Of a stretch of DNA of 41,040 nucleotides, positions 17,102 through 24,923 are shown in pieces. Made by a program: the position numbers and the translations under genes. Every line of letters starts with the position of its first letter. Position 1 is the first letter of the stretch. The DNA is from Halioglobus sp. (GTDB lineage Bacteria > Pseudomonadota > Gammaproteobacteria > Pseudomonadales > Halieaceae): contig JAPKAY010000032.1 in assembly GCA_028825045.1 (NCBI GenBank), forward strand, positions 1-41,040, given 5' to 3'. Below the pieces are notes generated by a model. The model ran no database searches. It saw nothing but the letters and a program-made list of their open reading frames with translations, and had not been told where the DNA came from.

Positions 17102-18064
17102 TTACAACGGTCGAAGATTCTCCTCGTCGCCCCTCGCATCGCCTCTGTCGTGATCGATCATCCACTGGGCAATTTCATCGACGCCAGCGATATGGTCTTT
17201 TGTAGGACCGGCAATGCCTATAAAACCATGTTGCAGGCCTTTATAAAGACTGTGTTGAACGTCTACACCCTGCTCCCTAAGGCGATCGGCGTAAGCAATC
17301 CCCTCATCCCTTAACGGATCTTTTTCTGCCGTAATGACTAGTGTGGGTGGCAGCTTCGACAGATCCCTAACGGTTAATGGTGTGGCCAAGCTGTGCCTGG
17401 TTTCACCTGCTTTTATCAGCACACTGTCGCGGTAGTACATGTCCCAGAACCAAATCATCATGTTTCGTGTCAACCGCTGCCCCCTGGCATTTTCGCGATA
17501 GGAGGGTGTAGCAGAATCGTAGTGATCGGTAACCGGATAAATCAAAATTTGCCCTTTAAGCAGCCCGGGTAATTTATCTCGTGCTGTCAGAGCCGTGATA
17601 GCGGCAAGATTGCCGCCAGCGCTGTCACCTGCCAGATAAATCATGTCCTTGCGGCCGCCGAAATCTTCAATGTGATCATAAACCCATTGCAAAGCTGATA
17701 TGCAATCGTCAGGCGCACACGGGAAGGGGTGTTCCGGCGCCAGCCGATAACCCACCGACACGACGATGCGTCCCGTTCTATGGCTGAGGTCCCTACACAT
17801 GCCGTCGTAAGCGTCAATATCGCCTATAACAAAGCCGCCGCCATGGTAAAACACCACTACAGAAAGCGTTTGCTGTGAGATAGGTTTGTACAGCCGTAGA
17901 ATGATATGACCACCATCGACTGGAATTTCCTCGTCAGATGTTTCTACGCCCGGATGGGTATTTTTTCGCCAGGCTTGTTTAGCCGTGAACGTGTAGACGC
18001 GACGCAATACGAATATTCTAAGTCGATTAAAGATCACATACCCCTGCGCAACAACGCTACTCAA
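17102..18064 (-). CDS. Alpha/beta hydrolase, hormone-sensitive-lipase-family esterase
   Basis: This protein of up to 320 aa is a family IV (HSL-like) esterase. The oxyanion-hole motif HGGG is at 74-77, the nucleophile elbow GDSAG at 146-150 with Ser148, an acidic residue follows in AEKDPLRDEG, and the catalytic His lies in LQHGFIG. It should hydrolyse carboxylic esters or lactones. The reading frame begins at TTG 18064, overlapping the end of the upstream GST by 8 bp. An internal GTG at 18037 is the main alternative, so the exact start is uncertain. Paired with the island's Baeyer-Villiger monooxygenase it could open the ester that enzyme produces. It is the second gene of a GST-hydrolase operon. 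Confidence 0.88.
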   Translation of the reverse strand: MSSVVAQGYVIFNRLRIFVLRRVYTFTAKQAWRKNTHPGVETSDEEIPVDGGHIILRLYKPISQQTLSVVVFYHGGGFVIGDIDAYDGMCRDLSHRTGRIVVSVGYRLAPEHPFPCAPDDCISALQWVYDHIEDFGGRKDMIYLAGDSAGGNLAAITALTARDKLPGLLKGQILIYPVTDHYDSATPSYRENARGQRLTRNMMIWFWDMYYRDSVLIKAGETRHSLATPLTVRDLSKLPPTLVITAEKDPLRDEGIAYADRLREQGVDVQHSLYKGLQHGFIGIAGPTKDHIAGVDEIAQWMIDHDRGDARGDEENLRPL

Positions 18065-19226
18065 ATGCCATGTAGGTCCCGACCCGGGTCAAGCGGCGTT
18101 CCAGCTTCAGGTCAAAAATGTCTGCGCCGCCACAGTCGGTCAACAGGTCGCGGCAGGTTTCTTTCTCACTCTCAGAGAGTCCGTCTATCCAGTCCAGCAC
18201 CCGCTGAATGACCCAGATCTCATTACTTCCCACCGATTGCTGAACGGCTGTGCCGCGAATCTGCGTGGTGAACTGGGCGATGGTGGGTTCGTGATCTTTT
18301 GGTTTGTCGGACAGTAAATCACCAGCGGATTTCTGGGTTTGCTCTAGGGCCCAGTTATTGTAGATATCCACCGATTGAGCGATAGCAGCACCATAAGTTT
18401 CGAGACAGAAACGCAGGAATGCCAATGTACCCTCCGGAATCTCGTCATCGGCCAGGTAGGCTTCAGGAATATCATGATGCTCGGGCGAGACGATTTCAGG
18501 CGTATTCATGTGCTCGGTCCAGCGAAACACCCGCGGAGCCTTTAGCTTCATGATATTGGAGGGCACCGGATCACGGCCAAAGTGGCCAAAGAGCGGGCCC
18601 ATCAATATATGGTCTGCAATACTAGGCAGACCGCCAAACAGGTACGGATACTGCCGGAAATGCTCCTCCAAAATGCCCAGGGTATCGAGATATAACTGAT
18701 CGAATAGCGGCCGAACATCGGGAGTATCAGCAAAAATAGATGTTCGAAAGCCATTCATCCTCTCGGCGATCACTTCACCGAAATGGGCGAGTTCTTTATC
18801 GCTGCCATGGGGCGAAAACGAGCGCCCGAATTCCCGACCGACGAAGTCGTAGTTATCGTCCTTATAATTCCAGCGATAGTGCCAGGCAGAGCGTCCCAGT
18901 GTGGCATCAATCATAAATTCGAACAGGCGTGCAGCCATTTGTTGGCGAATGCCCGGTGGATAAGCAGCGGGCTCAGGAAACTGCTGTTCCAACGCATCAA
19001 AGATCGCGATGCTGTCCTGTATCACCTGTCCGTCGGGTGTTTCGATCTGTGGAATGCGGTGATTGTCGCTAGTTTTTCGTACGTACTCGCGAAACCGCGG
19101 CGTGGCGGGTACACGCTCAACAAAAGGAATTCCCTTTTTCCTTAGATAGCTACGCGGTCTGGCCGTTGCGTAGGACGCATATGAACCATAGAGCGTGTAA
19201 ACAGGATTATTCGGTTTCTGGCTCAT
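18057..19226 (-). CDS. Glutathione S-transferase family protein, long form (GST-4)
   Basis: This 389-aa protein opens with a GST thioredoxin-like fold: YTLYGSYASYATARPRSYL, then NHRIPQIETPDGQVIQDSIA. Ile-Pro is the cis-Pro motif and Asp-Ser the glutathione gamma-glutamyl contact. The helical domain includes PYLFGGLPSIADHILMGPLF. A further C-terminal region of about 130 residues makes it far longer than a standard GST; the function of the extension is unknown. GGGAG lies 5 nt before the ATG. It overlaps the downstream esterase gene, so both are probably made together. It diverges from the Fe-alcohol dehydrogenase, with operator site 5 in between. Confidence 0.83.
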   Translation of the reverse strand: MSQKPNNPVYTLYGSYASYATARPRSYLRKKGIPFVERVPATPRFREYVRKTSDNHRIPQIETPDGQVIQDSIAIFDALEQQFPEPAAYPPGIRQQMAARLFEFMIDATLGRSAWHYRWNYKDDNYDFVGREFGRSFSPHGSDKELAHFGEVIAERMNGFRTSIFADTPDVRPLFDQLYLDTLGILEEHFRQYPYLFGGLPSIADHILMGPLFGHFGRDPVPSNIMKLKAPRVFRWTEHMNTPEIVSPEHHDIPEAYLADDEIPEGTLAFLRFCLETYGAAIAQSVDIYNNWALEQTQKSAGDLLSDKPKDHEPTIAQFTTQIRGTAVQQSVGSNEIWVIQRVLDWIDGLSESEKETCRDLLTDCGGADIFDLKLERRLTRVGTYMAFE

Positions 19227-19269
19227 TGTTGCTCCCTTTTAGGCTTACTTATTGTGCCCTCTTATCTAT

Positions 19270-19286
19270 TAGCATACACTACGCAA
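19270..19286. promoter_or_regulatory. Island operator site 5: TAGCATACACTACGCAA
   Basis: The left half-site is perfect (TAGCATA) and the right is degenerate (CGCAA). The whole site closely resembles site 10 at 37149 (TAGCATAGGCTACGCCA). It lies between the divergent GST-4 (start 19226) and Fe-ADH (start 19376) genes. Confidence 0.6.
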
Positions 19287-19375
19287 CTATATTCTGGGAA
19301 TCGAATCACCAAGGACTATTCAATTTTATCAACACCGTGCTCAATACACAGAAATCAATTGGAGAGGGACGCATA

Positions 19376-20587
19376 ATGTGGCTGGTGAAGAAATTTTTCA
19401 TTCGATGTTTGAGTAAATTTATCGGTTTTGTAATGGGACGAATGGACCTTCCCGAGCCGGAACTGCTCAGCGGCCCGGGCAGCTTGCAAAAACTGCCCGC
19501 ACTGATTCAGTCGAAACGAATTCGCAACGTATTGCTCGTATCTGACAAGGGCATTACCGGCCTCGGCCTGGTCGATTCCCTCGTGAAGGCACTGGGTGAA
19601 GCCGGTATCGCCTGCACAGTATTTGACGATGTGCAACCCAACCCGACGATTGCAAACATTGAGTCGGGCGTTGAGGTTTATCGAGCGAACCAATGCGACG
19701 GTATCATCGCCTTCGGCGGCGGCTCGCCGATGGATTGCGCGAAGGTCATCAACGCAAGGATAGGCTATCCGGATAAGAAAGTTCTGGACTTGAAAGGTGG
19801 CATGAAGGTGCCCGGCCCCCTGCCACCATTGTTCGCGGTACCCACCACCGCCGGCACCGGATCAGAGTGTTCGCTAGGCGCTATGGTGAGTGATCCGGAC
19901 AGCCATGAAAAATTCGGTATCGGCAGTCCGCATTTGGTTCCATCCTATGCTGTACTGGATGCGGAACTCATGATTGGACTGCCACCACACATCACTTCGT
20001 CCACTGGCATGGATGCTCTCACCCACGCGGTGGAGTCCTATATTGGCAACTGGGCTACCGATTACACCAACTTGCACGCCGAGCAGGCCGTAGAAATTAT
20101 CCTTCGAGACCTCGAAGCGACCTATCGCGACGGAACGGATGTGGCGCGCCGCCAAAATCTGGCCATGGCCTCCCATCATGCAGGCTTGGCCTTCACCCGC
20201 GCAATGGTCGGCTACGTTCATGCCATATCCCACAATCTCGGCGGCCTGTACGGCGTACCGCATGGTCTGGCCAATGCTGTTATTTTGCCCTATATACTCG
20301 ATTTTTGTCGGCAAGACTGTGAGACGCAGTTAGCCAAACTGGCTGTCATAGGCGGTATCGGCCGCGATAATGAGCCCACCGAGACCTTGTCTACGCGTTT
20401 TATAGAGAAAGTGCGGGAGATGAACCGGAATATGGACATCCCCACCGGTATCGCGCAATTGCAGGCATCGGATATAACCAACTTGGCTAAGCGTGCGCTC
20501 GCAGAAGCTCATCCGCAGTACCCGGTACCTCGGCTGATGAAGCAATCTCAGTGTGAGGCGATACTACGAAAATTGCTGGTCGACTAG
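19376..20587 (+). CDS. Iron-containing (type III) alcohol dehydrogenase
   Basis: This 403-aa protein is a group III alcohol dehydrogenase that interconverts alcohols and aldehydes or ketones with NAD(P). The dinucleotide site is AFGGGSPMDCAK (112-123) and the second signature is PTTAGTGSE (156-164). By comparison with FucO the metal ligands are D213, H217 (in MDALTHAVE), H282 and H296 (in VHAISHNLGGLYGVPHG), with H286 as the likely catalytic His; all are present. An N-terminal extension (MWLVKKFFIRCLSKFIGFVM) is hydrophobic and basic and may attach it to the membrane. A longer frame opens at 19166. The ATG at 19376 follows a GGAGAGGG ribosome-binding site. It probably feeds the aldehyde dehydrogenase at 10158-11561. 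Confidence 0.9.
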   Translation: MWLVKKFFIRCLSKFIGFVMGRMDLPEPELLSGPGSLQKLPALIQSKRIRNVLLVSDKGITGLGLVDSLVKALGEAGIACTVFDDVQPNPTIANIESGVEVYRANQCDGIIAFGGGSPMDCAKVINARIGYPDKKVLDLKGGMKVPGPLPPLFAVPTTAGTGSECSLGAMVSDPDSHEKFGIGSPHLVPSYAVLDAELMIGLPPHITSSTGMDALTHAVESYIGNWATDYTNLHAEQAVEIILRDLEATYRDGTDVARRQNLAMASHHAGLAFTRAMVGYVHAISHNLGGLYGVPHGLANAVILPYILDFCRQDCETQLAKLAVIGGIGRDNEPTETLSTRFIEKVREMNRNMDIPTGIAQLQASDITNLAKRALAEAHPQYPVPRLMKQSQCEAILRKLLVD

Positions 20588-20666
20588 GATCACAACGTGA
20601 CCCGAGCCAATAGCGGCCGCAATCTCGCTGCTCAAGTCTCGCACGCAGTCCCGTGATGTTTTTTTA

Positions 20667-20683
20667 TAGCATTAGGCATGCCA
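20667..20683. promoter_or_regulatory. Island operator site 6: TAGCATTAGGCATGCCA
   Basis: TAGCA-N7-TGCCA lies 36 nt before the GST-5 start codon. Its right half runs into TGCCAATAT, an extended -10-like element, so a bound repressor would block the promoter. Confidence 0.68.
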
Positions 20684-20719
20684 ATATGTACGCAAGCTTT
20701 TCTTCGAATGGGGAAAACC

Positions 20720-21766
20720 ATGTACCGTGGTGAATACACTCTAATTGGGCACGAATCCAGCTTCTTCTCTCGCAAATTGGAGGCGCAATTGCGTTTTCAG
20801 CGCCTGCCTTGGCGCTGGCAATTTAAAAAGCAGGAATCCGCAGCACAGATTGAGGCCCGCGCTGGAACTCACTTCATACCGGTGTTGCAAACCCCCGACA
20901 ACTGGATGATTCACGACACCATCTCCATCGGACCGATGCTCAGCGCCCGCCATGCGGAATACGCGGTCATTCCGGAATCACCATTACAACGCGCGAGTGC
21001 GTTCATCCTGGAAGATTTCTTTAACCACTGGTTAGGCCGTTCCTGTGTCCACAGCCGTTGGTGCTACCCCGATAACGTGGCGTGGGCCGGTCAGCGATTT
21101 GCCTCCAACCTGCTTTTCGGCCGCTCCATTACCGAGCCATTAAGCGAGCAGGAATTGCAGCAAGCTTCCGAATTCGGAACGATGATGTATGAGAATTTCG
21201 GCAAAAATGTCTGCGACTACATCGGCGTGCCGGCCGAACAGGCGGAAGCCGTACAGGGCGATTTCAAACTGATGCTGGAGGCGCTGGACAAGCACCTCGA
21301 AAATAATGACTTCCTGCTGGGGCCGCGTCCCTGCCCCGCGGATTTTGCGCTGGCTGGCGCAGCCAAAGCGCACTATATTCTTGATCCCGAGCCATTGAGT
21401 TGGCTGGGCAAGTACGAGGGCATGTTGACGGGCTATACCGAGTCCTTCTATGGCGAGGAGCCAATACCTCGCGCCAGCTGGCTGCCGGACGATCAGGTAC
21501 CGGACACCCTCGGTGTGCTCCTGGACTATCTACAGCGCAGCTACCTGCAATTTGCCACAGCCAATATCGCTGCGGGCAAAGCCGGAGAAAAATACTACGA
21601 GTACGATTACGGCTTTGGCGCTACCAGAGCACGCACCCAGAGGCGCCTCAACAAGGCACGACTGCATGTACAGGATGAACTCAACCGGGTCGACGCAGCC
21701 AACAATGAGTCGATTACCGAGCTTTATGGTTCACGCGGCATTCTGCAGCACTACCTCAGCGATTGA
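20720..21766 (+). CDS. Glutathione S-transferase family protein, long form (GST-5)
   Basis: This 348-aa protein has the GST layout. The N-terminal domain has YTLIGHESSFFSRKLEAQLR, THFIPVLQTPDNWMIHDTIS (cis-Pro and glutathione-contact loop), and a helical domain with DFLLGPRPCPADFALAGAAK. A C-terminal region of about 100 residues follows, as in GST-1, GST-4, GST-6 and GST-7. The frame is open from an ATG at 20678, but that lies inside the operator. The ATG at 20720 has GGGGA just upstream and matches the start of the fold. Two small genes follow in the same direction. The substrate is unknown. Confidence 0.82.
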   Translation: MYRGEYTLIGHESSFFSRKLEAQLRFQRLPWRWQFKKQESAAQIEARAGTHFIPVLQTPDNWMIHDTISIGPMLSARHAEYAVIPESPLQRASAFILEDFFNHWLGRSCVHSRWCYPDNVAWAGQRFASNLLFGRSITEPLSEQELQQASEFGTMMYENFGKNVCDYIGVPAEQAEAVQGDFKLMLEALDKHLENNDFLLGPRPCPADFALAGAAKAHYILDPEPLSWLGKYEGMLTGYTESFYGEEPIPRASWLPDDQVPDTLGVLLDYLQRSYLQFATANIAAGKAGEKYYEYDYGFGATRARTQRRLNKARLHVQDELNRVDAANNESITELYGSRGILQHYLSD

Positions 21767-21769
21767 TTT

Positions 21770-21955
21770 ATGACTACATTCGAAACAGCAATTACACTCT
21801 GTGGCCCCTTGCGCCATCCTCGCCAAATGTTGCAGAGAAAAGGTAACGAGCTTGTTGCTGAATGCATCTTGAACCACTCGCCTGTGAAGTCGTCATATGA
21901 AAAGTATGAAGAGGACGCGATCGCACTAGGAAAGAACCTCGACGAGGGCTACTAA
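21770..21955 (+). CDS. Hypothetical 61-aa protein
   Basis: This short frame starts 3 nt after the GST-5 stop codon, which suggests coupling, but no ribosome-binding site is evident. The product is hydrophilic, with a charged C-terminal half (SSYEKYEEDAIALGKNLDEGY). No motif or family is recognised. It could be a real small protein, the remnant of a longer gene, or chance. Confidence 0.25.
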   Translation: MTTFETAITLCGPLRHPRQMLQRKGNELVAECILNHSPVKSSYEKYEEDAIALGKNLDEGY

Positions 21956-21999
21956 CAAAATCAGCAGGCACCTGAAACCCATATCGATGAGGATATAAA

Positions 22000-22470
22000 A
22001 TGAAATCAATTCTGGACGTCATATTCCCGAAAACGGTTAACAACGAATACCAGGGTGGCGCCATAGTCTTCTACGGCTTCTGCCTTTTGGTTGCCCGTGG
22101 GTTCTTTAGCAGCTGCGCCCATCTATTTTTGCCCGACGGGGGAATAAACTCCATCGCCAGTGTGATCGTTTTTGAAGGCTTGCCAAATCCAAACGACGTT
22201 ATCTACATGCTACAAGCGGGTGGAGGGGTGTTCCAGCTGAGTTTCGCGCTGCTTAACGCCTTGGTACTTTGGCGCTATCGAAGTCTCATCCCCCTGATGC
22301 TCGCGTTCTTGCTATTGCAGCAGAGCTTACTTTGTATGGTGCATTTTATGCACCCGCTGACCTCAGCGCATTACGAATATGAACCTCCTGCCATCGCCAA
22401 TATGTATCCGCTACTCATTGTCGAGGCCATACTACTGTTTATAGCGGTACGAAAATCTAAAGCGCATTAA
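22000..22470 (+). CDS. Small integral membrane protein
   Basis: This 156-aa protein has about four hydrophobic segments, around 20-44, 68-90, 97-115 and 131-150, separated by short polar loops. The ends are basic (MKSILDVIFPK and RKSKAH). GAGG lies about 8 nt before the ATG, so the start is well supported. No motif identifies a function; the overall look is that of small DoxX- or DUF4345-like membrane proteins. It ends the GST-5 unit and is followed by a terminator that belongs to the opposite-strand reductase gene. Confidence 0.7.
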   Translation: MKSILDVIFPKTVNNEYQGGAIVFYGFCLLVARGFFSSCAHLFLPDGGINSIASVIVFEGLPNPNDVIYMLQAGGGVFQLSFALLNALVLWRYRSLIPLMLAFLLLQQSLLCMVHFMHPLTSAHYEYEPPAIANMYPLLIVEAILLFIAVRKSKAH

Positions 22471-22510
22471 ATTGCGCTTGGGACTGTCAACCTATAGAAA
22501 AATTCGACTT

Positions 22511-22553
22511 AAAGAAAAAACCTCAGGTGAGTGCCATATCTTGCCGCCTGAGG
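22511..22553 (-). terminator. Intrinsic terminator of the MDR reductase gene
   Basis: Read on the minus strand, CCTCAGG and CCTGAGG (22547-22553 and 22521-22527) form a 7-bp stem immediately followed by TTTTTTCTTT. It starts 17 nt after the reductase stop codon. The hairpin loop is about 19 nt, longer than usual. Confidence 0.7.
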
Positions 22554-22569
22554 CTCTCTTAGCGCCCTG

Positions 22570-23595
22570 CTACTGAGGGTCCGCCAGCTTCAGTAACTGC
22601 TTGCCCTCGTTGGCGCCAGTGTATAAGCGCTGCAGGGTCGCGGGAATATTTTCGAAACCCTCCTGGACGTCCTCCCGCCAGGCGATTTCCCCCGCCTGAA
22701 CCCACCCGGCCAGTTCCTTCATAGCCTTTCCCGCTTGAGCCATGTAATCCATCATCACGAAACCCCTCAGGTGCAGCCGCCGTGAGATCACCAAATTCAG
22801 GTTATTGGGGCCGGGCGGTGGGGTCTCGTCGTTATAGTTCGAGATGCAGCCACACAGAACAACGCGACCGTACTCAGCCATGTTGCTAATGGCCGTCTCC
22901 AATATGTCACCCCCGACATTGTCGAAAAACACATTTACGCCCTTTGGCGCCAGTTCACGCAAGCGACTATCCAAATCTTCCGATTTATAGTCTATCGCCG
23001 CATCAAGCTTGCATTCATTCACCAGCCAGTCGCACTTGTCTGTGCCGCCGGCAATGCCAATCACTTTGCAGCCCTTGATCCTGGCGATCTGCGCCACGAC
23101 ACTGCCAGTGGCACCGGCAGCACCGGAAACAAGTACGACCTCACCTTCCTGCGGCTGGCCTACTTCAAGTAGCCCGAAGTAGGCAGTCAGGCTGGTACCG
23201 CCGAAAACACCCAGGGAAAGATTAGGCGGTGTACCCTTGCGTACCGGTCTGGGTGCATGACCGCTGGCGGGGTCGCCGATACTGTATTCCTGCCAGTTTG
23301 CCTGCCCCTGCACCAGCGTACCTTCGGGCAGTTCGGGGTTCTCCGAACGGACCACCTGGCAGACACCGGGCGCGCGCATCGGCTCGCCGATTCCGACCGG
23401 CGGCACGTAGCTGGGCACGTCGTCCAGCCAGCCGCGCATGGCGGGCTCGAAACTGAGCATCAGGGTCTTGAGCAGGACCTGACCCGCCGCCAGATCGGGC
23501 TCCGGCAGCGGCGACTCCACCAGTTCAAAATGCTCAGGCCCTACCAAACCTAAGGGGCGTTCTTTCAGTAACCACTGTCTGTTCGTTGTGCTCAT
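22570..23595 (-). CDS. MDR-superfamily NADP-dependent oxidoreductase (alkenal/one reductase, CurA-like)
   Basis: This 341-aa protein belongs to the zinc-free leukotriene/prostaglandin-reductase branch of the medium-chain reductases. Family landmarks are LSFEPAMRGWLDD, the Rossmann motif SGAAGATGSVVAQIA, DAAIDYKSED, VNVFFDNVGGDILE and GRVVLCGCISNYN. Members (CurA, PTGR1, plant alkenal reductases) reduce the alpha,beta double bond of enones and enals with NADPH. That fits an electrophilic substrate or intermediate, in line with the many GSTs. AGGAGA precedes the ATG and an intrinsic terminator follows. It diverges from the DUF1330-like gene at 23920, with operator site 7 between. Confidence 0.9.
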   Translation of the reverse strand: MSTTNRQWLLKERPLGLVGPEHFELVESPLPEPDLAAGQVLLKTLMLSFEPAMRGWLDDVPSYVPPVGIGEPMRAPGVCQVVRSENPELPEGTLVQGQANWQEYSIGDPASGHAPRPVRKGTPPNLSLGVFGGTSLTAYFGLLEVGQPQEGEVVLVSGAAGATGSVVAQIARIKGCKVIGIAGGTDKCDWLVNECKLDAAIDYKSEDLDSRLRELAPKGVNVFFDNVGGDILETAISNMAEYGRVVLCGCISNYNDETPPPGPNNLNLVISRRLHLRGFVMMDYMAQAGKAMKELAGWVQAGEIAWREDVQEGFENIPATLQRLYTGANEGKQLLKLADPQ

Positions 23596-23692
23596 CTATC
23601 TCTCCTTTTCAATATTGTGCTGTCGATATCGCTTTGGTTGCGGCAGTGCAGAGCATTGGCAGATAATCATTCGAGCTACTCATTCTTTATAT

Positions 23693-23709
23693 TGACATAT
23701 GCAGTGCTA
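23693..23709. promoter_or_regulatory. Island operator site 7: TGACATATGCAGTGCTA
   Basis: One half is perfect (TGCTA) and the other is TGACA, part of a consensus-like -35 TTGACA (23692-23697). The complement (TAGCACTGCATATGTCA) matches the form of site 2. It sits between the divergent MDR reductase (start 23595) and the genes at 23800 and 23920. Confidence 0.65.
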
Positions 23710-23799
23710 CTATACTAGCATCCCAATCAACTAATTGGTTCAGTCTGTAAGAGCTTCTGGCATACACATACAACAGATAAAAAAAACAGGGCCGTAAAG

Positions 23800-23892
23800 G
23801 TGGCAAGTACCCTATCGACGAAACTACGCCTCGCTGCACTCGCCTTGCTAATAGGCTTTTTGAATTGGCACAGGTGCTGCCCCGCCTCTTAG
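23800..23892 (+). CDS. Possible 30-aa hydrophobic peptide
   Basis: A GTG-initiated frame with AGGG 8 nt upstream encodes a short peptide with one hydrophobic stretch (LRLAALALLIGFLNW) after basic residues. It ends 27 nt before the start of the DUF1330-like gene. It is too short for the homology I can judge by eye. It may be a small membrane peptide, a leader, or the decayed N-terminus of another gene. Confidence 0.25.
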   Translation: MASTLSTKLRLAALALLIGFLNWHRCCPAS

Positions 23893-23919
23893 CATGAAAC
23901 AAATTATGGGGACATATAA

Positions 23920-24552
23920 ATGACAGTGACCAAACGGACATGGTTGGTAATATCGGTAATCTACGTCGCATTTTTCAGCTGGTACACCTCTTTCAAGGGG
24001 CCACTTAGCCAGCAAGAAATCGACCATTATCTCGGGAAGGTCAACGCAACGCCCGAGGAGCTTGCCAGTTTTCGCAAGTTCATGGAGGACGATGACGGCG
24101 ATGACTTCGTGATGATCAACATCATGGAAATGTACGATACACCCCTGCAGATCGACGGGGTGGAACCGGGTGCAACCACCGATGAGGTGCTGGCAAAGTA
24201 CATGGAATATATGTTTCCGGCCATGCTGTCCAGGGCCAGTCATCCCGTATTTAGAGGCAATATGGTATCGCCCCGGACCATGGATATCATGAATGCCGAA
24301 GGCATGGAGACATGGAGCGGAGCCGCAGGTGTTCGTTACCGCAGTCGGCGCGACATGATCGAGATATCGACCAACCCGGAGTTTATGGGAAGGCATGAAT
24401 TCAAGGTAGCCGCGCTGGCTAAAACCATCGCGTTTCCCGTTGCCCCTTTCACTTACCTGGGCGACCCCAGGCTTGTTCTGGCTTTGCTGCTGGGCTTGAT
24501 CGGCTGCGCTGTCGGTTGGTGGCAATCCCGCGCGTCGCTATCATCGCATTGA
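23920..24552 (+). CDS. Membrane-anchored DUF1330-like (dimeric alpha-beta barrel) protein
   Basis: This 210-aa protein has an N-terminal signal anchor (WLVISVIYVAFFSWYTSF), a soluble central part and a second hydrophobic segment near the C-terminus (LVLALLLGLIGCAVGWW). The central part includes DFVMINIMEMYD and RRDMIEISTNPEFMG, the pattern of DUF1330-type ferredoxin-like folds: a strand with Met-Ile/Val-Asn, and a D-M-I-E strand before a helix. I infer the family from that pattern; similarity is weak. Two other island proteins (35036-35908 and 40079-40486) share it, so a family-specific role is likely. Its 3' end abuts the truncated acyl-CoA dehydrogenase on the opposite strand. Confidence 0.65.
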   Translation: MTVTKRTWLVISVIYVAFFSWYTSFKGPLSQQEIDHYLGKVNATPEELASFRKFMEDDDGDDFVMINIMEMYDTPLQIDGVEPGATTDEVLAKYMEYMFPAMLSRASHPVFRGNMVSPRTMDIMNAEGMETWSGAAGVRYRSRRDMIEISTNPEFMGRHEFKVAALAKTIAFPVAPFTYLGDPRLVLALLLGLIGCAVGWWQSRASLSSH

Positions 24553-24554
24553 TC

Positions 24555-24902
24555 AGACACCAGCGAAGAAAGTATTTCCTTGCGCTGCTCACCAACGCCC
24601 AACAACTCAACCAGTCGACCACCCAGAATCAGGCTGGCCACAACGGGTTCGGTGACCAGTGCTTTACCCATAGGTTCGCATAGAGTAATAACATCCACCA
24701 TGCTGCCACCGAAGCCGCCGAATTCCTCAGAAAACGGAATCGAAAGTCATCCAAGATCAGCAAAAGCACGCCAGTTTTCTTCACTGAAACCAAGCTCGGA
24801 GTCGGCCAGGGCACGCCGTTTGTCGAATGCGTATTGTTGTCGTAGAAACTTGTCGATGCTGTCTTTCAGCATCTGCCCCTCAGGGGAAAGCACGCGATCC
24901 AC
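24555..24902 (-). pseudogene. Acyl-CoA dehydrogenase N-terminal fragment with internal stop
   Basis: One frame, starting at GTG 24902 (GGAGG 8 nt upstream), encodes an acyl-CoA dehydrogenase N-terminal half. Landmarks are LSPEGQMLKDSIDKFLRQQY, then IPFSEEFGGFGG and ILGGRLVELLGVGEQRKEIL. Codon 52 is TGA (24747-24749) where this family has Trp in a Leu-Gly-Trp-Leu context, so TGG to TGA is a likely single change. Homology stops near 24555, before the flavin-binding and catalytic domains, next to the end of the opposite-strand gene. The intact ACAD ends 21 nt upstream. Adjacent ACAD pairs often form alpha2beta2 enzymes for bulky substrates, as with ChsE1-ChsE2. The second subunit is therefore lost here. 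Confidence 0.85.
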
Positions 24903-24923
24903 TTTTGCTACCTCCGTATCAAT

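Noticed and set aside
16831..17314. Plus-strand frames of about 115-124 aa downstream of the TonB receptor
   Set aside because: They overlap the receptor end and the hydrolase gene, show no motif, and have no convincing ribosome-binding site.
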